Source: Neoechinorhynchus agilis (Eukaryota; Acanthocephala). From it: a DNA stretch of 64,000 nucleotides. Below the pieces are notes generated by a model. The model was not told where the DNA came from. It saw only the letters and a list, made by a program, of their open reading frames with translations, and did not search any database. Shown here in pieces: positions 22,680 through 35,453 of this stretch (within the stretch, counting starts at the first letter, position 1; every line of letters starts with the position of its first letter). Location of the stretch: assembly GCA_051530055.1 (NCBI GenBank), contig CM121341.1:19311081-19375080 (forward strand), written 5' to 3'. The position numbers and the translations under genes are program-made.

Positions 22680-23970
22680 TAAATATACGATGAATAAATC
22701 TTGTTGTTGTCTTCAAAATCAATTGGATGTTCGCAATTCACCATGTGATTTGCTTTTGCTGAGGAAGCATCATAACGTCTACATGCATATCTGTGTCGTG
22801 CGATCCTTTTGTTGAGTCCTTGTTTGATCTGCCCCACATATTTGGCTGGGCAATCTTTGCAGCGGACTACGTATACAACTTCATGTTGCTCACATTTTGG
22901 CTTATTTTTAAGGATGCCTGCGAGGTTGCCATCCTTTGTGTTGCACAGAATGATTGTTTTGTCCAGGTTTCGCAAATCACGATTAAGTATGAATTGAAGT
23001 TTGTTATCCACAAATTTAATTCCTATATATTTAGGTTATTCATTCGCCAAACATGCAATGATTCCTTTCTCTTGTCTATTAGCGATGTTCTTGACTTTGT
23101 CGCAACTTCTTATCGCCGATTCGGGATAACCCCTTGCTCCCAGAACTTGAGTAATGAGACGTATTTCAACCGTTCTTAACTTGTTAGTTGAGCATATTCT
23201 ATAGGATTTCAGATACAGACACACAGCTACAGATCTCTTATAGGACTCCGGGGTGTGTGTTAACCAATGCGAAGGATACCAGGCTAAATTTGGTTTTCTG
23301 AACACACTTCTTTCTCCATCATTTGTAAGGAACCCTGCTCACTCTCTTCGGCTGTTACGGCTCATTTGATGTTATTATGTTTAGAATCCAACAACTTTTT
23401 TAAACTGTTGGTATCAATGTTATGTTCGATAATGAAGAATGCATCGTCCACATATCACCAGTATTTCTTGAGTCCAGGGGGCCAACTTTTAATATCCTTT
23501 TCCCAGCCTCGCATGAATAGCTCAGCTAGGGTGGAGCTAGAAGTGATCCCATTGCAACACCATCCTGCTGTTCGTAAAATTTTTCGTCGAATTTGAATGC
23601 CGTTTGTGTTTCGGGGCATTCGTGAATAAAGAGGCTACATCACCGGTATAAAAACGTAGTCCTTGCCTAGTACATTATCGAACTTCCTTGACAAAAGTAG
23701 CGCCATCTCTTATGTTGTGTTCGTAGTCGGCCATGCTCAACCTAAGCAAGCGATTGATGTCCTTTGCTATTGAGTGGGTGACAGACATATAGGATGTTAT
23801 AATCGGACGGAAGCTGAGTTCTTCTTTATGCACCTTTGGAAGGATGTATAAAAACGCATATTTCCCATTCGTTGATCTATATCTGTGTAATAGTAATTAA
23901 TTTATTCGTAAAGGTGACACAAGATATCGCACACGACGTCTGGAACCAGTTGCTCAACAGTTATAACCGG
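22680..23970 (-). mobile_element. Penelope-like element, RT and GIY-YIG part
   Basis: On the minus strand a decayed RT region (about 23600-23370, related to GVAMGSPLAP and the YVDD area) is followed by the RT thumb (MFRKPNLAWYPSHW, ITQVLGARGYPESAI, 23305-23040). A GIY-YIG endonuclease follows (VVYVVRCKDCPAKYVGQIKQ, 22890-22830). It is broken in several places. It lies exactly between the 3' ends of LINEs A and B. Confidence 0.8.
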
Positions 23971-23982
23971 AATATTATTCAA

Positions 23983-26393
23983 TTATGACGTTGCTGTTCC
24001 AATCCATCTCAAGGATTTGCTGGCCCAGTCCACAGAGGGAATCCACTCAAAAGGAAGTCTCGACAGAATTCGCAGAAAGACGCAACGGAAGGTTAGGCGT
24101 TGTTCTTGGGGCCTTCCACTGGAATAAAAGACCAGACCTGAAATAGCCCATGCGCACCATATCGTTTTACAATTCTTGGCGCTAAGTCCGATACGAGCGG
24201 CACGTCTGGCCTTAACTTTCGCCGTTTTCAGAAGTTTTTTCATCTTTCGCATATCAGATGCTGTCGATAGGTTATTCGTGAGTGTATAACCCAAAATATC
24301 GAGTCTCTTGTATACAGGGTCGAAATCTAACCCAAAAAACTCCTTTATACACTCTCTGATATTCTTCTTGCCTATTCTAGATTTAGATTTTATTAAAAAT
24401 TTCGTCTTGTTTTGGTTCAAAGAGAGACCCATTTGAGGTAGGTGCGATTTTAAAAAATTCAGCACGGCAGCCAATTTCGCACGTGATCGTATGTAATTAG
24501 ATTATTTAATGACCACAGAGAGGTCATCGGCATACATCGTTATGCCCCGACAAACGGTGCAATTTTGAATTAAAAATTGGGTTGCCAAGCAAAAGAGTAT
24601 GGGTGATAACGGTGAGCCTTGTGGAACACCCTTCGATTGATAAAACATAGTCCCTGCTGGATCGTCTACAAAATAAAATTGTTTGCATTTCAGTATGTTG
24701 TTTACCCTCGCAATAATATTAAAAGAAAAACTAAAAAATCTTAAAATATTTACAATGAAGGTGATGTCGATATTATCAAAGGCTTTCGATATATCGATAG
24801 AAATGAGAATGTTTGTCGGCATAGGATTTTTATAAAAATTATCTATTATATCATTGAGCGCAGTATGAACGGATTTCCCTGGTAGGAATCCATGACATCG
24901 CTCATCAGTTAGATGATGTATACAAGAAAATTCCAAAATAGATCTCGCCAAGACACGCTCGTAAATGGATACGAAAGAATTTTGAATGGATATGGGCCTG
25001 ACATCACTAGGTGAAGAAACAGCCTTGCCTCTCCTTTTAAAAAGAAAAATTCTTTTTGAAATGTTTATCTGAGGCTATTCCTCAGGTGAAGCTGCCAACA
25101 TGTGCTCGGCTAATGCTTTGATATTAGTTTGATTTAGCACATTCGTTGCTTTAAAACATGGGGACGAGCCATTACTCGATGAAAGATTCCTCGAACCCCA
25201 CCATTGGATAAAATCGTTCCTACAGAGATCAAAACGACGCGGTTTAATTTTAATAAAATTATGGCAGACCGGAATCTTACTCGCTCCATTACAATGCTCA
25301 GCGCAAAGAGCGCTAAAAACATTTTCCCAGCCCGAGGTTTTAATCCAATTAGCTGCGGCCCTCTTCCAATGACGGAATCGTTTTGGTGCAGCAACCTGCC
25401 ACCAAGGAGAAGAATATGGCATAAAAGATTTAATTCTCTTACTGTCGCAATCTAATTGAAAACGAGTTCTACAAGGCCAATAGAAAGCGGACCAAAACTT
25501 AATAGAATCCTTATCATCGAATACCTTAGCCATAAAAAGTTTCTTGCCATACATGGAAAGTAATTTTGGTATTTGAATATTCGAGCCTATGCATCTCTTG
25601 ACCGTTGTCAAAATTGAATCGCTAGCTGTGGCAACAAATTCATTTAGGTCGTTAAGCTGCATAAAGGCTCCAAATGTGGTAGCCAACTTTATTGCTGCAT
25701 TAAAGATGTCTATATTGAGAGCACTCAATTTAAATTTACGGCACAAGAGAGTATTACACCCCAAAACCCATACTAGGACATCGTGTCCAGCAACTCGAAA
25801 AATTGATGATTGCGAAACGAGTTTGGGTTTAACGGGAAAGTTACTTCATGCAAGGCGCAAATCTAAAAAAGAATGGGACCTGCCGTCAGAAAAGGTAGGA
25901 GCAGTAAGAATAAGAAGTTCATGTGTGCCACCTGAACGTAAAATGGCCTTCAACCATTTCTGGGACGGATCGTTAAAATCGCCGAAACAGAAGTCAATTC
26001 GGGTTGCTAAAACATTTTTCATAATATCCTTATTCTGTGATAAGTGAATTTTTTTAGGTCTAATAGAAAAATTCCCTAAAAGTAATTTCCTCCCCTGAAA
26101 CGAATCGGAAATATAGCGTTTGATAAATCTGGGGAGGTATACTCTGAAATTAGAGTTGGCTGGAGGTCAGTCCTAAAAATGGATAATAAACCTTGAGAAT
26201 TGTTCAAAAAAGGCTTTGTGCAAAATAAAGAGTGTTCACTAGATAAGATATTAAAACTACTAGGAAGGTTCTTAAGGGAGTGGAGCGATTTGGTTTCTTG
26301 TATAAAAGTAATATCACATTTCTGTATTTCGGATAAAAGGCCAGGGATACCCAGAAGCCCGCCTGCGTTCCACTGCGCTATCCTCAATTCCAT
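23983..26393 (-). pseudogene. LINE B ORF2 (endonuclease and reverse transcriptase)
   Basis: It starts at ATG 26393 with MELRIAQWNAGG. The endonuclease runs to about 25770, interrupted by a frame shift near 26080 and a TGA near 25848. The rest is in one frame to 23983, with in-frame stops near 25075 and 24502. The RT keeps its catalytic aspartates: SIDISKAFDNID (motif A) and MYADDLSV (motif C). The YRLDILGYTL-type thumb block (YKRLDILGYTLTNNL) is the part shared with LINE A. Not functional as read, but only lightly damaged. Confidence 0.8.
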
Positions 26394-27691
26394 CGGGGCT
26401 TACCTTTGAATAGATTTTGGACTCCGTCCGCACAGACCTGAGCTTGTTCTTCAATTATATTTTTCACGAGGTCCTCGTCTTCGTGCATGTCGATATCGTT
26501 CACATCGTTGCACCCTGCCCCAGGAGCTCGACTTCGTTTGCATGGTGATGGCGCAACACCGGCCGTTATTTGAAATTTATTGAATATGGTCGAGAGTGTC
26601 TCTATAAGACCATTTAACTGAGCCGCAAGTCTCCTCTCCAGCCCTTGTATGGCTGCGGTGATTCGCAGATCCACCATATCTAAAATTTTGGATGAAAAAT
26701 CTGCGAATTTTTTCTCCAAGGTGACCTCATACGTCGGTCGAGGAATATCGACATATTTGGCAATTTGGTGGATCGGTTGTGTTTTTTCCGTCACATTGGT
26801 ATTAGCATTCCGTCTTACGGGATTGTCGGATGACGACTCTAGCCTCCTCTGGGTCATTCGGGAGTCCAATGAGTTTTTACTTTGAGATCCCTGACGTCTC
26901 GCCCAACCAATATACTCTTTGAAGGCTGCACAGTTCTTTGAGAAGGCGCAATGTCCATCACGATTGCAGTTGGAGCAGTGACGTTACTTTCTCTCGCACT
27001 TTGAGCTCTGATGATCTTGGCCACAGAAAGCGCATCTCGTTATTTTGGACGGGCACTTTTGCTCCCAATGACCCCAACATTGGCAAGCGTTGCATCTCGG
27101 AAAGTGAAAGTCGTCATGGTGTGATATCTCGTTTGCTATGAATTTGACTTCCATTGATTGAAAAAAACATCGTTGGGGGCATAGAGCATCCCTCCGTTCG
27201 ACCTCAGCTTTCACAATTGCATTGGGAATGCACTTACCCGTCCTCGATTTCAGGAAAAATAGAATTTTAACTCCAAATTTCTCCTCAAAAGCTCTCTTAT
27301 CTGAATCATCGCTATCCGGTGAGAGTCCTGAAACCATAAAGGTTGAGTCGTAGCTCGTGTTAGCGATTGAAACTCCTGCCAAATCGCAGTTCTTCTTTGT
27401 GAAGGTTAGGTAAGCCTTGACGAAATCCGCGGTCATGAATTTGATTTTCAGAATACCTCCAAAATAACTAAGGGAAGAGATTCGATGAGTGTCGTCTCTA
27501 AGAGATTTGAGCAATGGCGCCAAATAACGTCTGTGTAGCTCTTCTCTGGATAGAATCGGCGTAGATTGTATTTTAATCGTATTGGGCCATTTCCTAGACG
27601 GCACCTCCACGAAGTTTTTGTTAGTTTGTTCGCTGAGAATTTGAACCCGGATGTCCGGAGGCACTGGGATTCTCAGGGGTTTCTCGATCAC
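26384..27691 (-). pseudogene. LINE B ORF1 (RNA-binding, three CCHC knuckles)
   Basis: The open frame carries an N-terminal region with no obvious domain, then three zinc knuckles: CNACQCWGHWEQKC, CAFCGQDHQSSKC and CSNCNRDGHCAFSKNC. A coiled-coil-like stretch follows (VDLRITAAIQGLERRLAAQL). One in-frame TAA near 26984 sits between knuckles two and three; the frame continues after it. There is no ATG near the 5' end: the frame is open back into the 160 bp arm. The proteins of such ORFs bind LINE RNA. Confidence 0.8.
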
Positions 27692-27834
27692 ATCGCATGA
27701 TAATAACGAGTCCTCAGGATAACACTGGTGTGCTTGTATTTTAGATGATAGGTCTTGATAATGTCGGAATTATCCGACGAAATATCGGCAATAAATCTAG
27801 GAATTTACATCCAAGTGTGTATAACTACCAAAAA
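27674..27834 (-). repeat. Right arm of the perfect 160 bp inverted repeat
   Basis: Reverse complement of 18054-18213, identical across its length. Outside the arm (27835 onward) the two flanks are different; inside it the two LINEs are different. In LINE B the reading frame of ORF1 runs out of this arm. Confidence 0.9.
27754..27788 (+). other. Hammerhead-like stem-loop motif (in right inverted arm)
   Basis: Same motif as at 18099-18133, here on the + strand, antisense to LINE B: CTTGATAAT, stem GTCGGA/TCCGAC, then GAAATATCGG. Confidence 0.5.
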
Positions 27835-29573
27835 AAGGAAAAGAAACTTACGTTGACTTTATCAATTGAATCAACATCTTCGCCTTTTTTGAGTTTACGC
27901 CTTGTAAATCAGTGATTTTTAGACTGCAATTGTACTTGTTTGTGAATTAAAAATCTTCAAGTTGACCATAAGGATTTTCATTATCAGTTTTCTATAAAGC
28001 TCTGCATTTTTCAATAAGATAAAACACTTGCAAATGGCTCGAAAAAAAGTTCTTTTCGCCAAATTAACAACTTAAAGGATGAATGGTTGCGGATTGTAGT
28101 GCTTTTTTATTGCGATTGGCCACTTCTGTCAAACATACTTTTGTATATAAATTAGTGCGGAAACCATATTCGTTTCGGATATTCCTTATCGAGTTTAAGT
28201 CATTACAACCCTTATGTTCAATCAGGAACATGGCGCAAAGCGTATACATCGCTGAATTTTTGAGCAAAAAGGTTAAATACTTCCTGTAAATCAACATTTT
28301 TCTCAATGTTTATTCCCATATAAATAACTTCGGAGAATCTTCTGTTTCTGAAAAGGTCATCTTATCTTCTTAGATATAGCAAAAGAACTGTAAGGTACGT
28401 TTCTGAGGCCGGCTTAAAGGTGGTTGTTGGATCTTTTAATTTTTATATTTGAAAATTATGCCATTTACAACCTCTTCTCCTAATCGTAAATATCGTTGTC
28501 CAATATTTTTTATCTACGGTGTTGACTACCGGTCCATTACCACGAAATTCAAACACGTGATTGAATATTATATGTAGAATATGGAATGGAGCTAACAAAC
28601 CATCATGAATTACAGTAACTATTTCCTTTTGAAATTCAAGAAGTCTAAGAACGTTCAAGCGTTCTTGCCTCTTGCATTAAATATCAAAAAAATCGTTTAG
28701 AACAATAGATCTGTGGGCGTTTACTAATTTTTGAAAAGCTTGAATCTTTCAGTGCGATTCTACATTTTTAGTCATATTTTCCATTCCGCTCTTTTGCGAG
28801 CGATGTCGTATAAAAAATGTTCCAGTTGATCAAAGTGTGGTTAAAATTTCGCTGTTTTTACATTCCGATGCATACTTACGAAAGGTACATAATTTGAAAG
28901 GCATAACAACTAAGAAAACAACGTTATAATAACTCAATTGTGCAGAAATGATAAAATCTCCCATAATTAAGCGAACTCCTACACATCGATTGTTCGCGAA
29001 CAAGAGATTTTATACATTTTAAAACGCAAGACTCCTTAGCACATCGGTTTGAAATCGTGAAATAAAATTTATCCAATAATAAAAAATGGGCAACTCCGGA
29101 AATATCAGTCATATCTTGAGGGTTTTGGTCTTTCTTAAGTAACTAATTATGAATATTTCTTCTTTTAAGCTTCAAAATTCTACACAAATCCGTGATTCTC
29201 ACAATATTTGTTTGTTATATCGATCTTCGTCAAGCAGAGAATAGCGTAAGGGTCAAATGCAAACTTTTGATGGAGATACTTTAGAGCCTTAAACCCATAT
29301 TTACTTCCCAAGTTAGTAAATTCTACTTTATCAAGCCCAGATGGAGGCTTAAACGCAAGGAGAGACTGTTGTAGATAAATCCAGATATTTTATGCTCGTT
29401 CTTGATGCTCATGTTATCGAATATGCCTAAAAATACGCCAAGACTTCGGCATTGAAAAAAGATATCAAACCATTGAAATGACTGTTTATCAGCATTTTGA
29501 ACATAAATTCACGCTTGTTAGTGAATTTCTCGGGAAACAAAAACTCACTGAAGTATATCTTTGTAAGATCTCG
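27835..29573. other. Long AT-rich stretch without clear genes
   Basis: About 1.7 kb between LINE B and the small reading frame at 29.6 kb. Several short open frames on both strands overlap each other and have no domain, no conserved motif and no clear splice sites. No repeat seen. Confidence 0.4.
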
Positions 29574-29786
29574 CTAAACAATAGTACCCAAATCATTTCT
29601 TATTTTAATGAGTCCTGTTTGGGGCTGACATTCTAGGGCGATCGTTTTGCTCGGCATATTATATACAGTAACATGGGTGGGCTTGCCGTCACCCGTCTCA
29701 CAATCATACAAGCAAACTTGAGATGATTTTGCAACCGTAAAACTACCTTCCTCACAAACGTCCATATCCAATCCTTTCTCTACCAT
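29574..29786 (-). CDS. Small unrecognised reading frame near NUP93
   Basis: A 70-residue frame beginning MVEKGLDMDVCEEG and continuing with VCLYDCETGDGKPTHVTVYN to a stop. Its composition is protein-like (balanced, with a beta-strand pattern), unlike the surrounding chance frames. Just upstream, in another frame, MNELFNKILQKDMRASEPSDG (about 29849-29790) also looks coding, so the two may be exons or one frame with an indel. Not recognised. Confidence 0.35.
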   Translation of the reverse strand: MVEKGLDMDVCEEGSFTVAKSSQVCLYDCETGDGKPTHVTVYNMPSKTIALECQPQTGLIKIRNDLGTIV

Positions 29787-29933
29787 CGGATGGTTCCGAA
29801 GCTCTCATATCTTTCTGAAGTATTTTGTTAAACAACTCGTTCATTCGAACGCAACAAACCTAAATTGCAAATATGTTTACTGCACTTTTGTTCTTTCATT
29901 TTTATTGTTTTATAATGCACTCAATACAAGTCA

Positions 29934-32753
29934 TTAGCTGAGATTGGCCACGAGTTCTGTGATTTGTTGCAAGACTGATTCCTTCATTTGAAACGGAATT
30001 AAAGCCGCGAAATTGACCAAGGCACTGGCTTGCTCTCTTAATGACCTTCGAACAAATTGGTCAATGTCCGATGATGCTCGCAGAGCATTGAGACATTCCG
30101 CTGCACCTGCCAGAATGTTACCTATGTTCAGTTGAAGTTCCGGCCGTGACCTGGAATTGAAGGTGATAACAGCCGATTGAACGCTGTCAGTACTCAAAGG
30201 AACAATGTTCATCTGACGAAGTCGGGTGAGGGCATTTCTGTACTTTTGTTGAGTAATGTCATCAAAGAATTGGCACAAATCGACTATTGACTTAAGTTCA
30301 ACTTGGTCGACATCTGGGTGTGATTGTATCAAATCACTTGCCATATTAAGAAGCTCCCTACGATTATCTGATTCATCAGACGTCATCATCATGAGCAACT
30401 GTGACAGAAGCTTTGCTGCGTCTTCGATCCTATGAGCTTCTTCGTACATTCTGATCGAGTCTGCGTACTGACTTCCTTGAGCAAATCGATTAGCAGCCAT
30501 CACAATGAGTGTACATGAATCTTCATGTTGACTGAAGAAATGCTTTGCAAGTTGTGGAAAAGTGGAAATGTTGCCTCCTGCTGACCAGGCGGCATTCACT
30601 AGTTCCTCAAATAGTCGTTTCTTTGACACACTCTTTGCAAGTAGAGTTAAGTAAGCAAATGATTGCTCAATAGGAAGTTCACGTTCCTTGCAATAACACT
30701 CGATAAGTCCTAAGAGATTAAGTTTTACTCGGTTTTCGTTGTCAGTTGCTATCAAAGCGCACAAAGGTTTTTCATCTTCTGCAATCAAGTCCAAGCATCC
30801 CAATTCATTGAGATAAATAGCCATATGAACTGCATGAGAGCCTAGAGAAATCCTTTTGGTACACATCTGCTCAATGGCTAATTCGTATTGGGCCGTTAAA
30901 AGAAGTGCCTGGGTGTATATCACAGCATTCACGCGTTCCAGTTCGGGATCAACTTGCTGTTTAATAAAGTACGACTCCCCATATTCTACTGAGATACAAC
31001 GCTGAAGTGATTCGAGCGAGTTATCGCAATGTCCAATACTAATCTGACAGAGTCGCATCCATAAAAAGTCCTCGATCGTTGATGTGACTTCTTGATGAAG
31101 ATTGCTTGGATCGCATGCAGTTATTGAGTGATCGTAGTATCAATGTTAAAATCAGTAAAAAAATCGACATTTTTGCGACCAATGTAAAGCAAGAAAAAAG
31201 GACAAAAATCCATTAGCCTATCGTTTCCTTGTTTTTTAAAAATGTCGTGATAGTAAACATTTCTTCTCTGAAAACTATTAATATCACTTTTGAGAGCTGA
31301 AATCAGTATCTTTGGAATTAAGATTAAAAAAGTTAAATAGCTTAAAAGAGTACATAATTCAATTAATTCCATGTCAGCGATGTTTGATTATGGATTTGGA
31401 TCTTTTGGCGAAACAAAAGTATCGATTTTAACTGCTGACTGCTACAACCTTCGTTTTTCGCCTTAATTTTCCACCAAATATAACGCATCACAAGAAAAGG
31501 TGAAATTGAGAAATTGAAAAAACATAAAGTATATTTCAAAAACTGTTCACAACTTTTTTTTGAAATGTTATTTGAATGCAAACCTGTTCTACGATCCCAC
31601 GTCGTCATAAGATATTATAAAGAAGACTCTTGTATTCCAACTCCACATTTCGAGTAGTTTTATTCATTTTTGAATACTCTCTCGATAATCTTTCTCGAAT
31701 AATTCTTCTTTGGGAACTGTTAACTTCGTTAGTAGACCATCGGAGGCCTTCAATAGCGTCGGCGAGGGCAGGCAACGAAGCGATAACAGCAGCTTCATAG
31801 GCGCCCTGGAAATCTCCGCACCTAATGCAATGGAAAATAAATACATGGGCTGGTAGATTATCAACATGGGGTGGTTGATTTGTTTCGAATCTCCGAAGCT
31901 TTAGAAACGAACGTACAAAAGCAAAAATGCTTGGTTGACCTCCAAGTTTTGCGTTCACGGGATCGGCTTGAACGCATTCGGTGACATATGACAGGAACTC
32001 ATTTTCTAAGTATCTTCTCGCACGATCACAAAATTCTGCACTGCTGGATGGTAGACCCGTTGTTTCAATTAAGATTTTCCACAGGCGTTGGGCTTCACCG
32101 TGCTGAAGGTTTTGTGGAATACTGCGAAATATACTTAGGTCTCCACATCCTCTGCGGCAAGCATCCGCATAAACGGAAACAGCTTGCAAAAGCACTGGAT
32201 CTTCACATTGTTTTTGATCCACGATTGCGTACGAATTATCAAGTTCATTGGCTTGTAAATAAAAAGGAAGGCGCTTGGACTTTTTAAAGCAAGAACTCAA
32301 AGCACTAGCTTGCCATTCACTTTCGTGTTGCCAATAATGAGTTATCAACTCAAGAGCAGCTTCGTCCATTGCTTTCGCGGTCTCTTCTATATTTTCAGCA
32401 ATTTGACGCTCAATAACACTCTGATGATAACGAGCAGATAGAAGGCCCTCTTGTTCTGACATAGGTCGCTTCTCCGATTCCAGGGGCACATTCTGATCAG
32501 AATCGATTTGGTCGATCACTTCCCCTAGACGCTTTATGTCGAAACCATTCGATCCAAAAAACATGTGAGCATTCTGTAAGCGACTTTCGAATTCTTCACT
32601 AGCTTTCTTTATTGGCGACGAACCTGGTTGCACCGGAGTCTTTTTGGCAAGATCAAGACGAAGACTTAAGGCCCGATGGCGAACATCCAGAAGCGATTCA
32701 CCGAGATCGAGGTCTGCATTTAAATCCTTCGCACTCTTTCCTGTTACGGTCAT
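29934..32753 (-). CDS. NUP93: Nucleoporin Nup93
   Basis: Nup93 (Nic96 in yeast) is a scaffold of the inner ring of the nuclear pore. The first exon (32753 to about 31614, some 380 residues) starts MTVTGKSAKDLNAD. It holds an N-terminal helical region and the family block LGGQPSIFAFVRSFLKLRR, then FHCIRCGDFQGAYEAA. The second (about 31110-29934) continues with IEDFLWMRLCQIS, YGESYF, SHAVHMAIYLNEL and ends SALVNFAALIPFQ, as in animal Nup93. Total about 770 residues against 819 in human. Between them is an intron of about 500 bases, ten times the local norm. Near 31615-31625 the first frame meets TGA, while the homologous residues (IISYDDVGS) continue in the next frame, so either a splice site is misplaced or there is an indel. 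Identity is sure; the middle junction is not. Confidence 0.9.
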
Positions 32754-33851
32754 CGTTGGCAATCTCAACGAAATGCAATCAAGACACGTTTGTTTCCAAC
32801 CCAAATTTATATGAAAGAATTTAAAGATCAGTAGGGAAAACATTTCATTAGAAGAATATAACGGATTGGAAAACGGTGGCCAAGATCCATAATATTCATT
32901 GTTCGTTTCACAACAAAAAACTCGATCCCGATTTCAGCAGCGATCGTGATCAGTGGTCGACTTGTTTAAAAAATTAAACCAAGAAGACGAGAAAAAACAC
33001 GCGTTAGATTGTTCGTTATTGAGCATCCTTTGACGTTCAAGTGACCATCCAGTGATCCTGATTAACTAAAGCAATCTCTTACTATAAACATTTTTTAAGC
33101 TTCGTTGTGTATTAAAATATTCTGCATTTATTGCTCTTCAAAGCTGACCTTAGATTAAGTATTGATAACATAAATCACCAATTCTTTTCTACTTATAAGT
33201 CGACTCGTAACGCTTTTGAATGAACACTCATAACTCGGATCCTAAAAAGAAATGTTCAAAATGAAATCACTGATTTTTACCCGATTCCAGCATCTTAACG
33301 TTGTCGGAGTCGAATACTTTGTAAAGTAAGCGAATACAATTCAGCGGCGAATGCAAAAAAAATGCGTTCTTTTGCTAGAGATGAAAGAGAATTCGCGCAC
33401 TGAGACATGAAACTTAAACGAATTGTTAAAAATTAAAGCGTTAATCCTAGTTCTCCCATCGACAAATTCGAAACGAGTAGTTGTAATTTTGAGTTTTTTG
33501 GTTTTAACTTTTTTAGAGATGAATTAATACGCGGTTTCATTACAAGATCAGCAGACAGAAACGGTTGCTCAAAATGACTCTAACATGTTGATCAATATTG
33601 AAGGTTAGCGTGGGGAGACGGTCTCTAAGGAAAGATTGGATGTGAGAACGGTTACGAAAACGTTTGTGATAAATCGAGAGATCATTGGGTTGTTTGCATA
33701 GTCATAGAACATGACTAAAGGTTGAGGGTTCGGCAAAAAAGTCGTTTAGGAAGATCAGTTAGTCTATCGGCGTTCAACTAGAACAGTTCCTTTTTTACTA
33801 TTCGATGCTTAGTAAATAAAGTCAGTGTTTTCAATCGCGAGCATGCACTAT
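32754..33851. other. Stretch between NUP93 and the RhoGAP gene
   Basis: About 1.1 kb, AT-rich. It must contain the NUP93 promoter on its left. I see no open frame with protein-like composition, no RNA gene and no repeat. Confidence 0.4.
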
Positions 33852-35453
33852 CTAGTCTACATCGTCGTCTTTTAAATTTGCCATGGCAGCCGTTTGAGCT
33901 CGTTGAATCTTTAACCTTCTAATTCTATCTTGTTCTGTAGCTACGCGATTTTTCACGCCTGCTAATCTGAACTTGATCGCATAGCTCTCTTGAACTGCTT
34001 TTCGTAGTGCATCGATCAATGCCGAGGGATTGTTGACGTCGATTGATGACAGATCCTCCGCACTCGATATCGACATTCCATCCGAAATGGCATGAGCTCT
34101 TGCGTTCTTCATGCACACCATTCTACTATGAATCGACCTAAGCTCACTGAGGAGCTCTTTTCCAAGTGCAATAGATAACTCAAATCGTGACCGAGCCTGC
34201 TTCACTTGTTGATCGTTCGAACTTTCGCCCAAAAGTAAACATAGATTGTTTTGTTCACTTCCGGATCGCTTTAATTTCCGTTTTATTTCTGTCACTTCGC
34301 GCTGAATCGTCCAAAGTAGTTCATCTTTATCGTTCTTACTCGCTTCTGGAGTCTCATCCGTACTCTTTACTTCATCAAGCAGAATTGATAAAAGACTCTC
34401 TTTTCGTGACAACTCCGATCTCAGACGCCTAAACAAACAAGACCAATTTTGGTTTTATGAGCGCTTTGAGAATCGGACCTACCTGACATCATCTGTTGAC
34501 AGAGGCGGGTACTTTTCTTGTTTGCTCCGTGCCATTGTTTCGCTAAATATACAAAAAGTGGAGAACTCGCTGGTGCTTCCTCCACCTTTGCTCTACTTAC
34601 TCGTACTCGGCTAAACTAACAGCGGTAAATTCACTGAACACATTGGACGCGTTGGTGACAAAGAAGCGCAATAGTCGAGATCGCAATCCTAACACGCGTC
34701 CAAATGAACTTATGAGCAGAGTTATATCTGTCTTGTTGAAGTCTGACTGTTCCAGGACGTGGCTCAAGTGAGTGCATACAAGACCAAGAGTGTCTGTCCT
34801 CGATTCACCCATCTTTATGCAACGCCGGACTGACGTTATGATATCACCAATGGCACTACGATCCCAGCTTTCCAATAATCGCACCAGTGAACTTTGGTGA
34901 TCCGCAGAAAGGAGCTCAAGTTGCAATGACTTCAGTATTACACGAACCAGGACGCTCGCTGTCCTGCAATCAAAACTTTCTACACCGTTAATCGATACTT
35001 TTGTAAACAATAACATAAAAGCGCAGTAGGTGGCCATGAAAGGGATATCGGATTTAAAAAAAACACGTATAGATGGGAAAAGGGAGCCACCCAATAAATA
35101 ACGAATCCTAGATGTTACAAAAGAACCCATGGTTACTTTTCAAAAGATCAAACATTCGCGTGTAATCAGATCTTCTGGATAATAATAATGGAGATGGAGC
35201 TCGATTAATAGCCGAAGGTGTCGGTGAAGCATAAATGGACGAATTTTGATCCGTGGATAAAGGACGTGGGGTTTTCCTATAAAGACCTTCATCTTTTAAG
35301 CCGGATCGTTCTATGTGAGCTATTATTGAGCAAGATGATGATATGAGAACTATCTGCCCCCGAAAATCCTTCATCTTCACTCTTTTAATTGAAGAAGAAG
35401 CGGCGGTACCTGGATTTCCAGTGAATGATTCTCACATCCACCACTCAGCACGC
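33852..35453 (-). CDS. RhoGAP-domain protein with C-terminal coiled coil (partial)
   Basis: RhoGAPs speed GTP hydrolysis by Rho-family GTPases. Readable exons: about 35453-35401 (CVLSGGCENHSLEIQ), about 35370-35130 (the RhoGAP start SIIAHIERSGLKDEGLYRK, with the arginine finger in GLYRK), about 34965-34602 (SVLVRVILKSLQLELLS, SVRRCIKMGESRTDTLGLVC, LSHVLEQSDFNKTDITLLIS), 34542-34484 and 34428-33852. The last two join in phase and form a coiled coil (RRLRSELSRKESLLSILLDE). Introns of 54 and 58 nt separate the last three. A possible PH-domain end, then RhoGAP, then coiled coil is the order of the ARHGAP22/24/25 group, but similarity is weak and the GRAF/oligophrenin group is also possible. Exons upstream are not resolved, and the 5' end is not identified. 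Confidence 0.55.

Larger units (their letters stand above)
23975..27834 (-). mobile_element. LINE B (two-ORF non-LTR element, nearly full length)
   Basis: From the 160 bp arm at 27834 the element runs through ORF1 (27691-26384) and ORF2 (26393-23983). ORF2 has an AP-like endonuclease (IAQWNAGG, FIQETKS, FGDFNDPSQ), a long linker, the RT (DISKAFDNIDITFI, GVPQGSPLSP, MYADDLSVV) and a C-terminal domain. Stop of ORF1 and start of ORF2 overlap by 10 bases (ATGGAATTGA), typical of linked LINE ORFs. There are few breaks: about one stop in ORF1 and three stops plus one frame shift in ORF2. Clade not settled; an ORF1 with CCHC knuckles and an AP endonuclease suit the Jockey/I group. Confidence 0.85.

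Noticed and set aside
18054-27834. One DNA transposon with 160 bp terminal inverted repeats
   Set aside because: The interior encodes only reverse transcriptases and endonucleases of retroelements; no transposase seen, and no target duplication was found.
28064-29112. Several short open frames
   Set aside because: AT-rich, overlapping on both strands, with no domain and no splice context.
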